A DNA stretch of 64,000 nucleotides, from the NCBI GenBank assembly GCA_024128875.1, contig JAMYFF010000008.1, forward strand, positions 124,001 to 188,000. Direction: 5' to 3'. Of the stretch, positions 1 through 8,976 are shown piece by piece. A model generated the notes under the pieces. That model searched no databases, was not told the DNA's origin, and was given only the letters and a program-made list of their open reading frames with translations. The translations under genes and the position numbers were made by a program. The DNA comes from Salinilacustrithrix flava. Lineage in GTDB: Bacteria; Actinomycetota; Acidimicrobiia; Acidimicrobiales; Salinilacustritrichaceae. Each line of letters starts with the position of its first letter. The stretch's first letter is position 1.

Positions 1-816
1 GTCGACGAAGTGGTCGCCCGCCGCGTAGACGGTCCAGCCCCCGTACACCCGCTGGTGCACCACCAGGTAGGCGACGCCGGCAACGACGAGCGCCACCAGG
101 GCGGCGACCCGGTGCCGGCGGTCGAAGACCAGGCCGAGCGCAGCGATCGCCGCCGCGACGGCTGCGTACTTCACGCCGAGCCACGGCAGGGCCACGACCG
201 CACCGACCCACGCAACGGTCGACCCCCACCGACGACGGTGTTCCGCAGCCGCTGCCAGTTCCAGGAGGGCTGCCGCCCCCACGGCCACCGCGAGCGCAGC
301 GACCAGCTCGGGATACAGCTGATTGCCGTAGGTGCTCAACGGGGCGGCCAGCGCGAAGGCGCCAACGACCACGACGGCGGTGGACCGGCGCACCCCGAGG
401 CGAGCGACCGCGGTCCGCACCAGGAGTGCGGCCAGGGCACCGGCCACCAGCGCCAGCACCACGCGCGCGCCGGCGAGCTCGGCGTGCTGCCAGTCGCCGG
501 CGACGACCTGGGCGACCGCCACACCGGGGGCGAGGAGCACGGGCAGGAGTGGGTCGTGGGGGCTGAGCTCGGACCCGTCTGGACGGGGCTCGGTCTGGCG
601 GGGCAGCTGGGCGTCGTGGAAGTCCCGCCAGCGCTCGACCGCGAGCTCGTCGGCGATGTCGAGGTCGCCGTCCTCGACCAGGCTGATCGCGCTCAGCAGG
701 TACTGGGGCTCGTCCGCGGTGACCCGGGCGCCGTAGGTGGCCCGCACCCCGGAGCCGAGCAGCGCCCACAGCGCGACCACGGCGAACACGGCCGCCAGCA
801 GCCGGCGCAGCTCCAC
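1..816 (-). CDS. Membrane glycosyltransferase-like protein (GT-C type), 3' end beyond the window
   Basis: A continuous 272-codon minus-strand frame starts at GTG 816 and is still open at base 1, so the C-terminus is missing. The N-terminus is a hydrophobic segment (about residues 5-22) followed by an acidic stretch containing ADEPQYLL and a DGDLDIADE run. This resembles the first external loop of polyprenol-phosphate-dependent GT-C mannosyl/arabinosyltransferases, where acidic residues follow the first membrane helix. At least five further hydrophobic segments follow. The start lies 5 bases after the permease stop (821-823), so it may be co-transcribed with the iron transporter, although no functional link is evident. 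The family call rests on topology and the acidic motif only; an unrelated membrane protein is possible. Confidence 0.6.
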   Translation of the reverse strand, partial: MELRRLLAAVFAVVALWALLGSGVRATYGARVTADEPQYLLSAISLVEDGDLDIADELAVERWRDFHDAQLPRQTEPRPDGSELSPHDPLLPVLLAPGVAVAQVVAGDWQHAELAGARVVLALVAGALAALLVRTAVARLGVRRSTAVVVVGAFALAAPLSTYGNQLYPELVAALAVAVGAAALLELAAAAEHRRRWGSTVAWVGAVVALPWLGVKYAAVAAAIAALGLVFDRRHRVAALVALVVAGVAYLVVHQRVYGGWTVYAAGDHFVD

Positions 817-820
817 GGGA

Positions 821-2407
821 TCAGTCGAGCAGCTCGGCGCGTCGCACGACCAGCACCCAGGTGAGCAGGCCGGACACGACCAGCAGGACCAGCGCGGCGA
901 GACCGGCTTCGGCCAGCGCGTTCTCCTCCGTGGCCGACCAGATCCGGGTGGCGAGGGTCTCGAAGCCGGTGGGCGCGAGCAGCAGCGTCGCCGGCAGCTC
1001 CTTCATGGTCGACAGCAGCACGAGGCCGCCGCCGGCGGCCAGGCCCGGAGCCATCAGGGGCGCGTCGATGCGCAGCAGACGCCTCCACCGCTGGGCGCCG
1101 AGCATGCGGGCGGCGTCGTCGAGCCGACCGGGCACGGACCCGACGGCGACGCTGGCCGCCCGGACCGACTGGGCGCCGAAGTGCACGACGTAGGCCAGCA
1201 CCAGCAGCGGGAAGGTCTGGTAGAAGGCATCGAGCACCGGGGTGTTCAGCGACAGGAACACCATCGACAGCGCGATGACGATGCCGGGCAGCGCGAAGCC
1301 GGCCACGACCATCGTGAGGGCGGGGCCGGCGACCCGGCTGCGGTACCGGGTGGCGAGGAAGGCCAGGGGCAGTACGACGACGACCGCCACGAGCGCGGTC
1401 ACCATCGAGATGCCCGCCGTGTTGAGCACGGGGGTCCAGAGGTCGGCGTCGCCGACCTCGAGCGAGCCCGAGGTGATGCCCCGCCGGGTCCAGTGCACGA
1501 GCGAGGCCACCGGGGCGACGATGGCGTTCAGGAGGAAGAAGACGGCGAGGCCGAACACCGGCCAGCGCCACCGGCCGAGGGACACCGTGAGCGAGTGCTT
1601 CGTGCGCAGCCCCTGCGCCACCGCGGCGTTGCGGCCCACCCGCCGCTCGGCGATGGTCACGATGAGGGCGACGATGGCGAGCACCAGCCCCAGGGCCATC
1701 GCCAGGTCGCGGCGCAGCACCCGGTTGGCGTAGATGACCCGGGTGAGCGCTGGGTAGCCGAGCAGGTCGACCGCGCCGAAGTCCGACACGGCATACAGGA
1801 ACACGAGCAGCGTGCCGGCGGCGATGGCGGTTCGGGCCTGGGGCAGGACCACCTGGAAGAACACGGCGAGCGGCCGCCGACCCAGCATCCGGGCCGACTC
1901 CTCGATGGAGGGGCCGAGGGCGCGCAGGCGGGCCGCCACAGGCAGCTGCACGTAGGGGTACGTGAACAGCGTGAGCACCAGCCAGGAGCCGAACAGGCCG
2001 TCGATCTGCGGGAGGCGGTCGACGCCGAACGGCCCGAGCACCGACTCGAGCAGCCCGCCGGGCGACACCGACGCCCGCAGCGCGAGCGCGCCCACGAAGG
2101 AGGGGAACACCAGGGGCAGCGGCACGAGCACCGCGAAGACCCGCCGGTACGGGACGTCGGAGCGGGCCACCAGCCAGGCGAGCGCCGTGCCGATCACCGC
2201 AGCCGACGCTGCCACCAACGAGGCGAGGACGATGGTGCGCCACAGGGCGTCCTGCACCCGGTCGTCGGACACGACCGAGGACATGCGCACGTCCCCGACG
2301 GCGACGCGGGAGATCAGGTACGCCAGCGGCGTGGCGAACACGAGCGCGACGAGCACCGATGTCGCCGAGAGGGCGACCGGTGCGCGCCGGCGCATCGTGC
2401 CGAGCAC
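821..2407 (-). CDS. Ferric iron ABC transporter permease (FbpB/ThiP family)
   Basis: This 528-residue integral membrane protein has two homologous permease halves, each of about six hydrophobic helices. Each half carries a binding-protein-dependent permease loop: IEESARMLGRRPLAVFFQV in the first half and LDDAARMLGAQRWRRLL in the second. Fused double permeases of this length are typical of FbpB-type Fe(III) importers; ThiP (thiamine) is similar in architecture. The GTG start at 2407 shares one base with the stop of the upstream binding-protein gene (TAGTG), implying translational coupling; an ATG at 2395 is the alternative. The neighbouring lipoprotein resembles iron-binding proteins, which favours Fe(III) over thiamine. 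The ATPase partner is not adjacent; a candidate lies at 7942-8976. Confidence 0.85.
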   Translation of the reverse strand: MLGTMRRRAPVALSATSVLVALVFATPLAYLISRVAVGDVRMSSVVSDDRVQDALWRTIVLASLVAASAAVIGTALAWLVARSDVPYRRVFAVLVPLPLVFPSFVGALALRASVSPGGLLESVLGPFGVDRLPQIDGLFGSWLVLTLFTYPYVQLPVAARLRALGPSIEESARMLGRRPLAVFFQVVLPQARTAIAAGTLLVFLYAVSDFGAVDLLGYPALTRVIYANRVLRRDLAMALGLVLAIVALIVTIAERRVGRNAAVAQGLRTKHSLTVSLGRWRWPVFGLAVFFLLNAIVAPVASLVHWTRRGITSGSLEVGDADLWTPVLNTAGISMVTALVAVVVVLPLAFLATRYRSRVAGPALTMVVAGFALPGIVIALSMVFLSLNTPVLDAFYQTFPLLVLAYVVHFGAQSVRAASVAVGSVPGRLDDAARMLGAQRWRRLLRIDAPLMAPGLAAGGGLVLLSTMKELPATLLLAPTGFETLATRIWSATEENALAEAGLAALVLLVVSGLLTWVLVVRRAELLD

Positions 2408-3435
2408 TAGCGGTCCAGGCCGCTGTCCTGGATCAGCTCGGCGGTGCGGGCCAGCCCGCCACCCAGCCCGTCCAGATCGATCGTGGTCGTGTTGATCGTC
2501 GACAGCGCGGGCACCGACTCGGCCTGGGGCACGTCCCGGGCGAGGGGGTACTCGAAGGTCTCCTCGCTGAAGTAGCGCTGGGCCTCCTCGGACAGGAGGA
2601 ACTCGACGAGGGACCGCGCGTCCTCGGTCTGGTCGCTGCCCGCCATGATCGCCGTGGCTGTGGTGATGAGCAGCGAGCCCATGTCGCCCTCGTCGAAGAA
2701 GTGGTTCGCGGCCGGCAGGTCGGGATCATCGTCCAGCGCACGCTCGAGGTAGTAGTGGTTGACCAGGCCCATCGGGACCTCGCCCCGGGTGACGGCCTCG
2801 ACGATGGCGGTGTTGTTGGAGTAGGTCGGCGAGTCGTTGGCGACCATGCCGGAAAGCCACTCGGTGGCCGCGTCGTCGCCCAGCTCGATGCGCATGGCCG
2901 TGACGAAGTCCTGGAAGGAGCCGTTGTTCGGCGCCACCGCCACCCGGCCGACGAACTCCTCGTCGGTCAGGTCGAGCACGGATCCGGGCAGCTCGGACTC
3001 CTCGACGAGATCGGTGTTGTAGACGAGCACCCGCACCCGACCGGACAGACCGATCCACTCGCCGTCGCCGGCGTGGAAGTCGTCGTCGACCAGATCGAGC
3101 AGCGACTGGTCGAGCTCGCTGAGCGTGCCCTGCTCGTCCAGGAACCCGACGGCCCCGGGCGACTGGGAGATGAACACGTCGACCTCGCTGCGGTCGCCCT
3201 CCTCGTCGATGAGCAGGGCGAGGTCGGCCGAGTCGCCGTAGCGCACGTCGATCTTGGTGCCCGTGTCCTCACTGAACTGGTCCAGCAGCGGCTTGATCAG
3301 GTCGCTGGTCCGGCCGCTGTAGATGGTGAGCCGGTCCTCGTCGGTGGAGCAGGCCGGCGCCACGAGGGCCACGGCGCACAGCGACGCGACCACGCCCTTC
3401 CAGGCACGGGTCAGTCGGGAACGGGGGGCGGGCAT
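2407..3435 (-). CDS. Ferric iron ABC transporter substrate-binding lipoprotein (FbpA/FutA family)
   Basis: This 342-residue exported lipoprotein has a basic N-terminus, a hydrophobic stretch and a plausible lipobox ending in Cys29 (VAPAC). The mature protein begins with the YSGRTSDLIKPLL region typical of class II periplasmic Fe(III)-binding proteins. The Tyr pair at residues 228-229 (NHYY) matches the tyrosines that coordinate ferric iron in the FbpA/FutA family. It would capture Fe(III) outside the membrane and deliver it to the permease at 821-2407, with whose start it overlaps by one base. A well-spaced promoter ends six bases before the ATG, so the mRNA may be leaderless. Confidence 0.88.
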   Translation of the reverse strand: MPAPRSRLTRAWKGVVASLCAVALVAPACSTDEDRLTIYSGRTSDLIKPLLDQFSEDTGTKIDVRYGDSADLALLIDEEGDRSEVDVFISQSPGAVGFLDEQGTLSELDQSLLDLVDDDFHAGDGEWIGLSGRVRVLVYNTDLVEESELPGSVLDLTDEEFVGRVAVAPNNGSFQDFVTAMRIELGDDAATEWLSGMVANDSPTYSNNTAIVEAVTRGEVPMGLVNHYYLERALDDDPDLPAANHFFDEGDMGSLLITTATAIMAGSDQTEDARSLVEFLLSEEAQRYFSEETFEYPLARDVPQAESVPALSTINTTTIDLDGLGGGLARTAELIQDSGLDR

Positions 3436-3441
3436 GCCGGG

Positions 3442-3470
3442 ATGCTAGGAGGCCGACCCTGGCGTGTAAA
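3442..3470 (-). promoter_or_regulatory. Predicted promoter of the iron transporter, leaderless layout
   Basis: Read on the minus strand, TTTACA (3470-3465) is followed after exactly 17 bases by TAGCAT (3447-3442), a good match to -35/-10 consensus. Only six bases separate the -10 from the ATG at 3435, so transcription should start at or next to the start codon. No Shine-Dalgarno sequence would then be present, as is common in actinobacteria. The gap is shared with the divergent glycosyltransferase gene starting at 3480. Confidence 0.5.
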
Positions 3471-3479
3471 GTCCGCCTA

Positions 3480-4250
3480 ATGCCGGTCCCTGGCGCTCCC
3501 GTGGTGCTGTTCCTGCCCGCTCGTGACGAGGTCGCCACCGTGGCCGACGTGCTCGCCCGTGCGCCTCGCACCGTCACCGTCGCCGGCCGCGACCACCCGG
3601 TGCGCACCCTCGTGGTCGACGACGGGTCGGTCGACGGCACCGGCGACGCGGCCCGGGCCTGCGGCGCGGACGTCGTGCGCACCCCGGGGCTGGGCCTCGG
3701 CGCCGCGGTGGGGATCGGTCTGGCCTGGGGCGCCTCGCAGGGCGCAGCCGCCGTCGCCTTCTGCGACGCCGACCTCGAGTACGACCCGGCCGAGCTGGAG
3801 ACCCTGGTCGCCCCCGTGCTCACCGGTGCCGCCGACTACGTCGTGGGGTCCCGGTTCCTCGGTGGCGCACGACGCATGAAGCCGCACCGGGAGCTGGGCA
3901 ACCGCTTCCTCACGGCCCTCACCTCGGCGAGCACCGCCGGGCGTCGGGGGGTGCCGCTGACCGACGGCCAGTCCGGGTACCGCGCCCTGTCCGGCGAGGC
4001 CGCGGCGGCGACCGTGGTGGCCCACGACTACAACTACGCGCAGGTGCTCACGCTCGACCTGCTCGGTCGCGGCTTCCGCTACGTCGAGGTGCCGATCACC
4101 TACGCGCACCGCCAGGTCGGGCGCTCCTTCGTCCGCCTGCCCACCTACATGCGTCGGGTGCTGCCCACGATGTGGCGTGTCCGCCGTGCGTGGCCGGCAC
4201 CGACCGCGCGGCCGGCGCCGGCGTCAGTCGTGGCGACGCGCCGGATCTGA
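3480..4250 (+). CDS. Family 2 glycosyltransferase (dolichol-phosphate-mannose-synthase-like)
   Basis: The 256-residue protein is a single GT-A domain without membrane helices. VVDDGSVDGT (about 45-54) is the nucleotide-binding motif of GT2 enzymes, and DAD at 96-98 is the metal-coordinating DXD motif. A downstream DGQSGYRALS segment is characteristic of polyprenol-phosphate hexosyltransferases and related GT2 proteins, in which it helps form the acceptor site. It probably moves a sugar from a nucleotide donor to a lipid or glycan acceptor at the cytoplasmic membrane; donor and acceptor cannot be read from sequence. The first 20 residues already match the family, supporting this ATG. Its 3' end overlaps the convergent gene at 4224 by 27 bases. 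Confidence 0.85.
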   Translation: MPVPGAPVVLFLPARDEVATVADVLARAPRTVTVAGRDHPVRTLVVDDGSVDGTGDAARACGADVVRTPGLGLGAAVGIGLAWGASQGAAAVAFCDADLEYDPAELETLVAPVLTGAADYVVGSRFLGGARRMKPHRELGNRFLTALTSASTAGRRGVPLTDGQSGYRALSGEAAAATVVAHDYNYAQVLTLDLLGRGFRYVEVPITYAHRQVGRSFVRLPTYMRRVLPTMWRVRRAWPAPTARPAPASVVATRRI

Positions 4251-5045
4251 CGACAGCAGGCCGGACCCGACCCACAGCGGGACGAGCTGGCCGGCAGCGA
4301 ACACCAGGCCGCCGAGCACCACCAGCAGCCGCATGGCGGTGACGCTCCCGTCCAGCTCTCCGCGGCTTTCGTCGACGAGGTCGCCCGCTCGGCCGGCCTG
4401 ATCCTGGTAGCGGTCGATCAGCTCGGCGCTCTCGTCCATGCGGGTGACGAGGGCCCGCACGTCGGACGTGAGGCCCCCGAGCTCGGCGCGCAGCTCTGAC
4501 GTGGTGGCGCGCAGTGCCGAGAGGTCCTGCCCTGACGCGGCCAAGGTGTCGATGACGGGGTCGAGGTCGTCGGAGAGCTGGTCGAGCTGGGCCGAGAGCG
4601 TGGTCTCCGGGTCGTAGCTCGGGGCGAGGGGCAGCCGAGCCAGCTGCACGAGGATGGCGTCGACCTCACCGGCCGCGCCGGCGACCCGGTCGAGGGTGTC
4701 CTGGAAGGCGCCGAGCGCGGTGGGGACGTCGGTGGTGAGGTCCTCGACGTCCCCGAGGACGGGCTCGACGTCGCGGGTGCCGTCCCGGAGCTGGACCAGG
4801 ACGTCGTCGAGGGCGCCGAGGGCGGCGCCGACGTCGTCGACGACCTGGCCGGCCACCACGATCGTGTCCTCGATCGTGGCCACCGACTCGTCCGTGATGG
4901 CCAGCGACTCATCGACGGCTCCTCCGACCTGGCCCACCAGCTGCCAGGCGACGACGGTGCCGACGACCGCCACGACGACGCCGACCGCCGCGGTCACGAC
5001 CATCATCCGACCTGCGGTCCGGGCCGGGAGGCGGTCGACGAGCAC
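4224..5045 (-). CDS. Hypothetical membrane protein with extracytoplasmic coiled-coil region
   Basis: The function of this 273-residue protein is not recognised. It has an N-terminal membrane helix (about residues 15-38), a central acidic, heptad-rich region of about 190 residues (repeated VxDDVGxALxxL patterns) predicted to form a long coiled coil, a second hydrophobic helix (about 238-260) and a short basic tail. Two helices enclosing a coiled coil resembles the sensor part of chemoreceptors or histidine kinases, but no signalling domain follows. It may be a structural or envelope-associated protein. It converges on the GT2 gene with a 27-base overlap. Confidence 0.7.
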   Translation of the reverse strand: MLVDRLPARTAGRMMVVTAAVGVVVAVVGTVVAWQLVGQVGGAVDESLAITDESVATIEDTIVVAGQVVDDVGAALGALDDVLVQLRDGTRDVEPVLGDVEDLTTDVPTALGAFQDTLDRVAGAAGEVDAILVQLARLPLAPSYDPETTLSAQLDQLSDDLDPVIDTLAASGQDLSALRATTSELRAELGGLTSDVRALVTRMDESAELIDRYQDQAGRAGDLVDESRGELDGSVTAMRLLVVLGGLVFAAGQLVPLWVGSGLLSSDPARRHD

Positions 5046-5139
5046 GACTCCCTGCTACCCGATCGCGGCCAGGACCAGCATCACCGGGGTGGAGCCGGTG
5101 CGGGATGGGTACGTCGCTCCTGGACCACCCGGAGGACCC

Positions 5140-6609
5140 ATGCCGATCCCCACGCACCCCGAGCTGCACTTCGAGCCGTTCCTGCACCTGGCCGGGCTGA
5201 CGCACGACGACGCCCTGTTCTCCTGGGGCGGGTTCTGGTTCCGCCCACCCGACGACCCCGACGGTCACTGGACGATCGTCGAGGACCCGGCGTTCGCCGA
5301 CATCGAGGAGATCGAGCGGCGCGACACCATCGGCGCTCGATCGAAGCCCTACGGCGCGGCGCGGGTCGAGGTCCGGTCCCTCGAGACCGGGGAGCTGGCC
5401 GGCGCCGCCACCGTCGACGATGTCAACCACGCCTGGGTCCGGGGTCTCGAGCCGCGCACGCGCTACCGGTACCGGGTCCTGGTGGACGGCGACGAGTGGG
5501 CGGCCGGACCCACACGTGCTTGTGAGGTGGACGAGGGCGGCTTCCGCCTCGTCGACCGTGGCCGCCGATACGACAACACCTTCCGCACGTTCCCGGCGGT
5601 GCGGGATCGTGCCCCCGTGAGCTTCGCCGTGCTCGGCGACTACGGCATCGGCATCCTCGCGTCCGAGGGCCGGGGCGGAGTCCAGCACCGGTTGGCCACG
5701 GCACTCGAGCGGGCGGTCGAGCACCACGACGTCGAGCTCGTGGTGACGACGGGCGACAACGTCTACCTGGGTGACGAGGACACCGCCGCCGGGACGGGCC
5801 GCCACGACGACGACTGGTACTTCAGCTTCTACGAGCCGTACCGACACGTCATCAACAGGGTCCCGGTGTACCCGTCCGTCGGGAACCACGACACCGACGA
5901 CACCGAGCACTCCGACGACCGCGACCAGCTCGCCGACAACATGTTCACCGACGTGCGCTTCGCCGAGGGCGCAGAGGTCGGGCGGGCCAGCGTCGATCCC
6001 GGGCTCAACTACCGCTTCGACGTGGGAGCCGACGTCGAGCTCATCGCCATCGACACCACGCTGGCCTCGGACGACGACGAGCACGACCAGTTCTTCCAGA
6101 TCCCCCGACACCGGTCGTTCCTCGAGGACATCTTCCGAGACGAAGGCCACACCGAGGGCGAGCCGTTCCCCCGCTGGCGGATCCCGTTCTCCCACCACCC
6201 CGCCTTCTGCGCCGGACCGCACCACCCAAACACCGAGCCCATGGTCGAGGAGCTGGTCCCGCTCTTCGAGCGCTCGGGCGTGCGGCTCGTGCTCGCCGGC
6301 CACGAGCACAACTTCCAGCTCAGCCGCCACCACGGGATCACCTACGTCGTGACCGGCGCCGGAGGGAAGGTGCGGGACGGCAGGCCCGAGGGGTTCGAGG
6401 CCGCACACACCGAAGGGTGGGCTGCGGAGGGCCACTTCCTGCTCGTCGAGATCGACGGCGACCGCTGCACGCTCACACCGGTGACCGACATCTCGGACGA
6501 GGGGACCATCCAGCGACTGGTCGTCCACCGACCCGACGGCACCGAGCACCCGACACCGATCGTGCTGCACTCGGACCTCGGGCCCGGCGCTCAATCCTCG
6601 ACGACGTAG
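5140..6609 (+). CDS. Purple-acid-phosphatase-like metallophosphoesterase
   Basis: The 489-residue protein has an N-terminal beta-rich domain (to about residue 145) ending in ARVEVRSLETG...YRYRVLVDG, like the fibronectin-like domain preceding the catalytic domain of purple acid phosphatases. The metallophosphatase core carries all expected metal-site motifs in order: GDYG (166-169), GDNVY (205-209), GNHD (248-251), SHHP (351-354) and GHEHNF (387-392). A dinuclear-metal phosphomonoesterase activity follows from these; the substrate is unknown. The start is ATG 5140, preceded by GGAGGA; in-frame codons further upstream run through the antisense gene. There is no obvious signal peptide, unusual for secreted acid phosphatases. 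The 3' end overlaps the convergent oxidoreductase by 19 bases. Confidence 0.85.
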   Translation: MPIPTHPELHFEPFLHLAGLTHDDALFSWGGFWFRPPDDPDGHWTIVEDPAFADIEEIERRDTIGARSKPYGAARVEVRSLETGELAGAATVDDVNHAWVRGLEPRTRYRYRVLVDGDEWAAGPTRACEVDEGGFRLVDRGRRYDNTFRTFPAVRDRAPVSFAVLGDYGIGILASEGRGGVQHRLATALERAVEHHDVELVVTTGDNVYLGDEDTAAGTGRHDDDWYFSFYEPYRHVINRVPVYPSVGNHDTDDTEHSDDRDQLADNMFTDVRFAEGAEVGRASVDPGLNYRFDVGADVELIAIDTTLASDDDEHDQFFQIPRHRSFLEDIFRDEGHTEGEPFPRWRIPFSHHPAFCAGPHHPNTEPMVEELVPLFERSGVRLVLAGHEHNFQLSRHHGITYVVTGAGGKVRDGRPEGFEAAHTEGWAAEGHFLLVEIDGDRCTLTPVTDISDEGTIQRLVVHRPDGTEHPTPIVLHSDLGPGAQSSTT

Positions 6610-7928
6610 CTCCGGAACGCATCGCGCGCCTCGGCCCAGGCCGCGTGGTCGAAGGTGCCGTCCGGCCGGACGCAGCGCGCCGACCGCACGCCCATCTCCA
6701 GCACGTGGTGGGTGTTGTCCGGTGTGGCCAGGCCCTGGCGGCCGAGCACCGTGACCCGCGTCGACATCGTGAGGGCGCGCTCGGCTCGGGCCAGGGCCCC
6801 GAGCGACTGGGGGGTCATGACCGGGTACACCGACGGGAGGCGCTCCACGTGGACGGCGACGTGGCGGGGGTCGGGAAGACCGCTCCGCACGAGGTCGTCG
6901 GCCACCCGGGCGCCGAGCGCGTCGTCTCCGGCGGACCACACGTCGTCACCTTGCCAGCAGGGGATCTCGGCGCAGAGCACGGTGCGATCGGTGGGGTCCT
7001 CGGCACTGTCGCGGTAGTTGGCCGGCTCCGACAGGCGGCTGAGCAGCACGTTGCGGTCGGGCAGGTAGTGGGCATCGAAGGGGGTGTAGGGCCGGCGGTC
7101 GAGCACCAGGTACACGAGCACCATCGCCCGCACCGGCGGCGGGCCGACGGGGTCTTCGTGCAGGCCGAGCCAGGAGGCGACCCGCCAGGCGGGCACGGTG
7201 GCGTGGACGTGGCTGGCCGTCACCAACCGGCCGTCGGAGAGCCCGACGATGACCCGGTCGTGGTGCTCGATGACGCGGTTCACCCGCCGACCCGTGTCCA
7301 CGGGCACCTGGGCGGCCAGGGCCTCAGCGATGGCGCCGAACCCCCGCCGGGGGTACAGGAACGTGGGCCTCGAGCGCACGCCGCGGGCGAGGCGCCGGGC
7401 GATGTCCACCGGGGATGATGCCGACACCCGGCGGCGGGCCAGCTCGCCGGCGAGCAGGTCGGGGTCGGTGTCCCACAGCTTCCAGGCGTAGGGCTCGTGG
7501 AAGCGCCGCCACACCGTCGGCCCGAGGCCGGCCCGGACCACCTCGGCGTAGGTGTCGGCCTTCGGTCGACGCAGCGGCGCGACCGCGGCGTCCAGAGCGG
7601 CGCGCGCCGCGACCCGGGCGGGGAGGCCGCGCACCAGACCCATCGGCGTCAGCGGGAACGGCACCCAGCGCCCGCCCATGCGGATGCGGCCGTTGCGGGG
7701 CCGCTCCTGCAGCTCCACCAGCTGGCCGAGCTCGTCGAGGAGCCACGGCGGGGTGGACGGGTGGAGGCGGTGGCTGCCGAGGTCGACCCGGACGCCGGCG
7801 ACCTCGCGGACGCCGGCCATGCCGCCGACGTGGTCCGACGCCTCCAGCACCCGCACCTCGTGGCCGTCGCGCCGCAGCTGCCACGCGGCGGCCAGCCCGG
7901 CGGGCCCTGCTCCGATGACGACGTGCAC
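6591..7928 (-). CDS. FAD-dependent amine-oxidase/protoporphyrinogen-oxidase-like oxidoreductase
   Basis: This 445-residue flavoprotein starts with a Rossmann FAD site (VVIGAGPAGLAAAWQL, about residues 3-18), followed by the acidic ribose-binding residue in VLEASDHVGG. The next segment, VDLGSHRLHPSTP, resembles flavin monoamine oxidases and UDP-galactopyranose-mutase-like enzymes. A conserved WKLWDTDP segment occurs near the middle. The substrate cannot be deduced. It is distinct from the hemY homologue at 14817. Its start lies 13 bases after the stop of the ABC ATPase gene at 7942, so it is probably the last gene of a helD-ATPase-oxidoreductase operon. Confidence 0.78.
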   Translation of the reverse strand: MHVVIGAGPAGLAAAWQLRRDGHEVRVLEASDHVGGMAGVREVAGVRVDLGSHRLHPSTPPWLLDELGQLVELQERPRNGRIRMGGRWVPFPLTPMGLVRGLPARVAARAALDAAVAPLRRPKADTYAEVVRAGLGPTVWRRFHEPYAWKLWDTDPDLLAGELARRRVSASSPVDIARRLARGVRSRPTFLYPRRGFGAIAEALAAQVPVDTGRRVNRVIEHHDRVIVGLSDGRLVTASHVHATVPAWRVASWLGLHEDPVGPPPVRAMVLVYLVLDRRPYTPFDAHYLPDRNVLLSRLSEPANYRDSAEDPTDRTVLCAEIPCWQGDDVWSAGDDALGARVADDLVRSGLPDPRHVAVHVERLPSVYPVMTPQSLGALARAERALTMSTRVTVLGRQGLATPDNTHHVLEMGVRSARCVRPDGTFDHAAWAEARDAFRSYVVED

Positions 7929-7941
7929 GGCGTTCCGGCGA

Positions 7942-8976
7942 TCAGCCGGCGGTGAACGCGACCGCGGCGCGGCCGGTCGTGCGGATCGAGGCCACGTCGC
8001 CGCGGTCGAACCGCGGCACGGAGACCTCCCGCACGCGCACCCGGGTGCCGTCGTCCAGGGTCGCCAGGTACACGGTGTCGTGGCCGTAGTACTCGACCAG
8101 CTCGACGCGCACCGGCTTGCTGACGTCGCCGTCCGCAGCCGTGTCGAGCATCAGGTCCTCCGGCCGCAGCAGCACCTCGCAGGACCCCTCCACCTCGCTG
8201 CGCAGGTCGATGTCGCCGAGGGCGGTGGAGGCCCGACCGTGGCGGGCGACCCCGGGGACGAGGTTGGCGTCGCCGACGAAGTGCGCCACCCATGCGCTGG
8301 CCGGGTTCGCGTACAGCTCGTGGGGCGGTGCCTGCTGGACGATGACGCCTTCGGACATCACCGCCACGTCGTCGCCGAGCACGAAGGCCTCGTCCTGGTC
8401 GTGGGTGACGAACACGGTGGTGATGCCGACCCGGTGCAGCAGCTCGTGGACCTCGGTGCGGACCCGGGCTCGCAGGGTGGTGTCGAGGTTGGAGAACGGT
8501 TCGTCGAGGAGCAGCGCCGAGGGCTCGGGCGCCAGCGCCCGGGCGAGCGCCACCCGCTGCTGCTGGCCGCCGGAGAGCGTGCCCGGCATGCGGTCGCCGA
8601 AGCCCTCGAGGCCGACGAGCTCGAGCGCGGCCTCGACGCGGGGCCCCTTTCGCTCGGCCCGGGGCAGGCCGAAGGACACGTTGCCTGCCACGGTGAGATG
8701 CGGGAACAGCGCCCAGTCCTGGAAGACCATGCCGATGCGGCGCCGCTCCGGCGGGACCTGGGTGTCGGGGCCGCTGACCAGCGTGTCGCCGATGCGGACC
8801 TCGCCGCCGGTGGGGCGCTCGAGGCCGGCGATGGAGCGCAGCAGCGTGGTCTTCCCGCAGCCCGACGGGCCCAGCAGGGCCACGACGCTGCCCTCGGCGA
8901 CGTCGAGGTCGACGCCGTGCAGCACCTCGGTGCCGTCGAAGGAGACCGTGATGCCCCGAGCGGTGATCTCGCTCAT
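7942..8976 (-). CDS. Ferric iron ABC transporter ATP-binding protein (FbpC-like)
   Basis: The 344-residue ABC ATPase has Walker A GPSGCGKT (36-43), signature LSGGQQQR (135-142), Walker B LLLDEP (155-160) and an H-loop in VFVTHDQDEA. A C-terminal TOBE-like region of about 110 residues includes LRPEDLMLD. This layout matches CysA/PotA/FbpC-type importer ATPases. It is the only importer ATPase in the window and probably serves the FbpA/FbpB pair at 821-3435, although four genes separate them. The start is ATG 8976, overlapping the helD stop by one base (TGATG). Another substrate (spermidine, sulfate, molybdate) is possible from sequence alone. Confidence 0.83.
   Translation of the reverse strand: MSEITARGITVSFDGTEVLHGVDLDVAEGSVVALLGPSGCGKTTLLRSIAGLERPTGGEVRIGDTLVSGPDTQVPPERRRIGMVFQDWALFPHLTVAGNVSFGLPRAERKGPRVEAALELVGLEGFGDRMPGTLSGGQQQRVALARALAPEPSALLLDEPFSNLDTTLRARVRTEVHELLHRVGITTVFVTHDQDEAFVLGDDVAVMSEGVIVQQAPPHELYANPASAWVAHFVGDANLVPGVARHGRASTALGDIDLRSEVEGSCEVLLRPEDLMLDTAADGDVSKPVRVELVEYYGHDTVYLATLDDGTRVRVREVSVPRFDRGDVASIRTTGRAAVAFTAG

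Noticed and set aside
10..864. Long plus-strand reading frame at the left edge
   Set aside because: It is antisense to the membrane glycosyltransferase-like frame, is rich in Arg, Gly, Gln and His, and has no domain pattern. High GC content generates such frames.
4654..5139. N-terminal extension of the metallophosphatase gene upstream of ATG 5140
   Set aside because: The extra 162 residues are Ser/Thr/Pro/Arg-rich and antisense to the coiled-coil membrane protein, while ATG 5140 has a strong GGAGGA site and starts the real domain.
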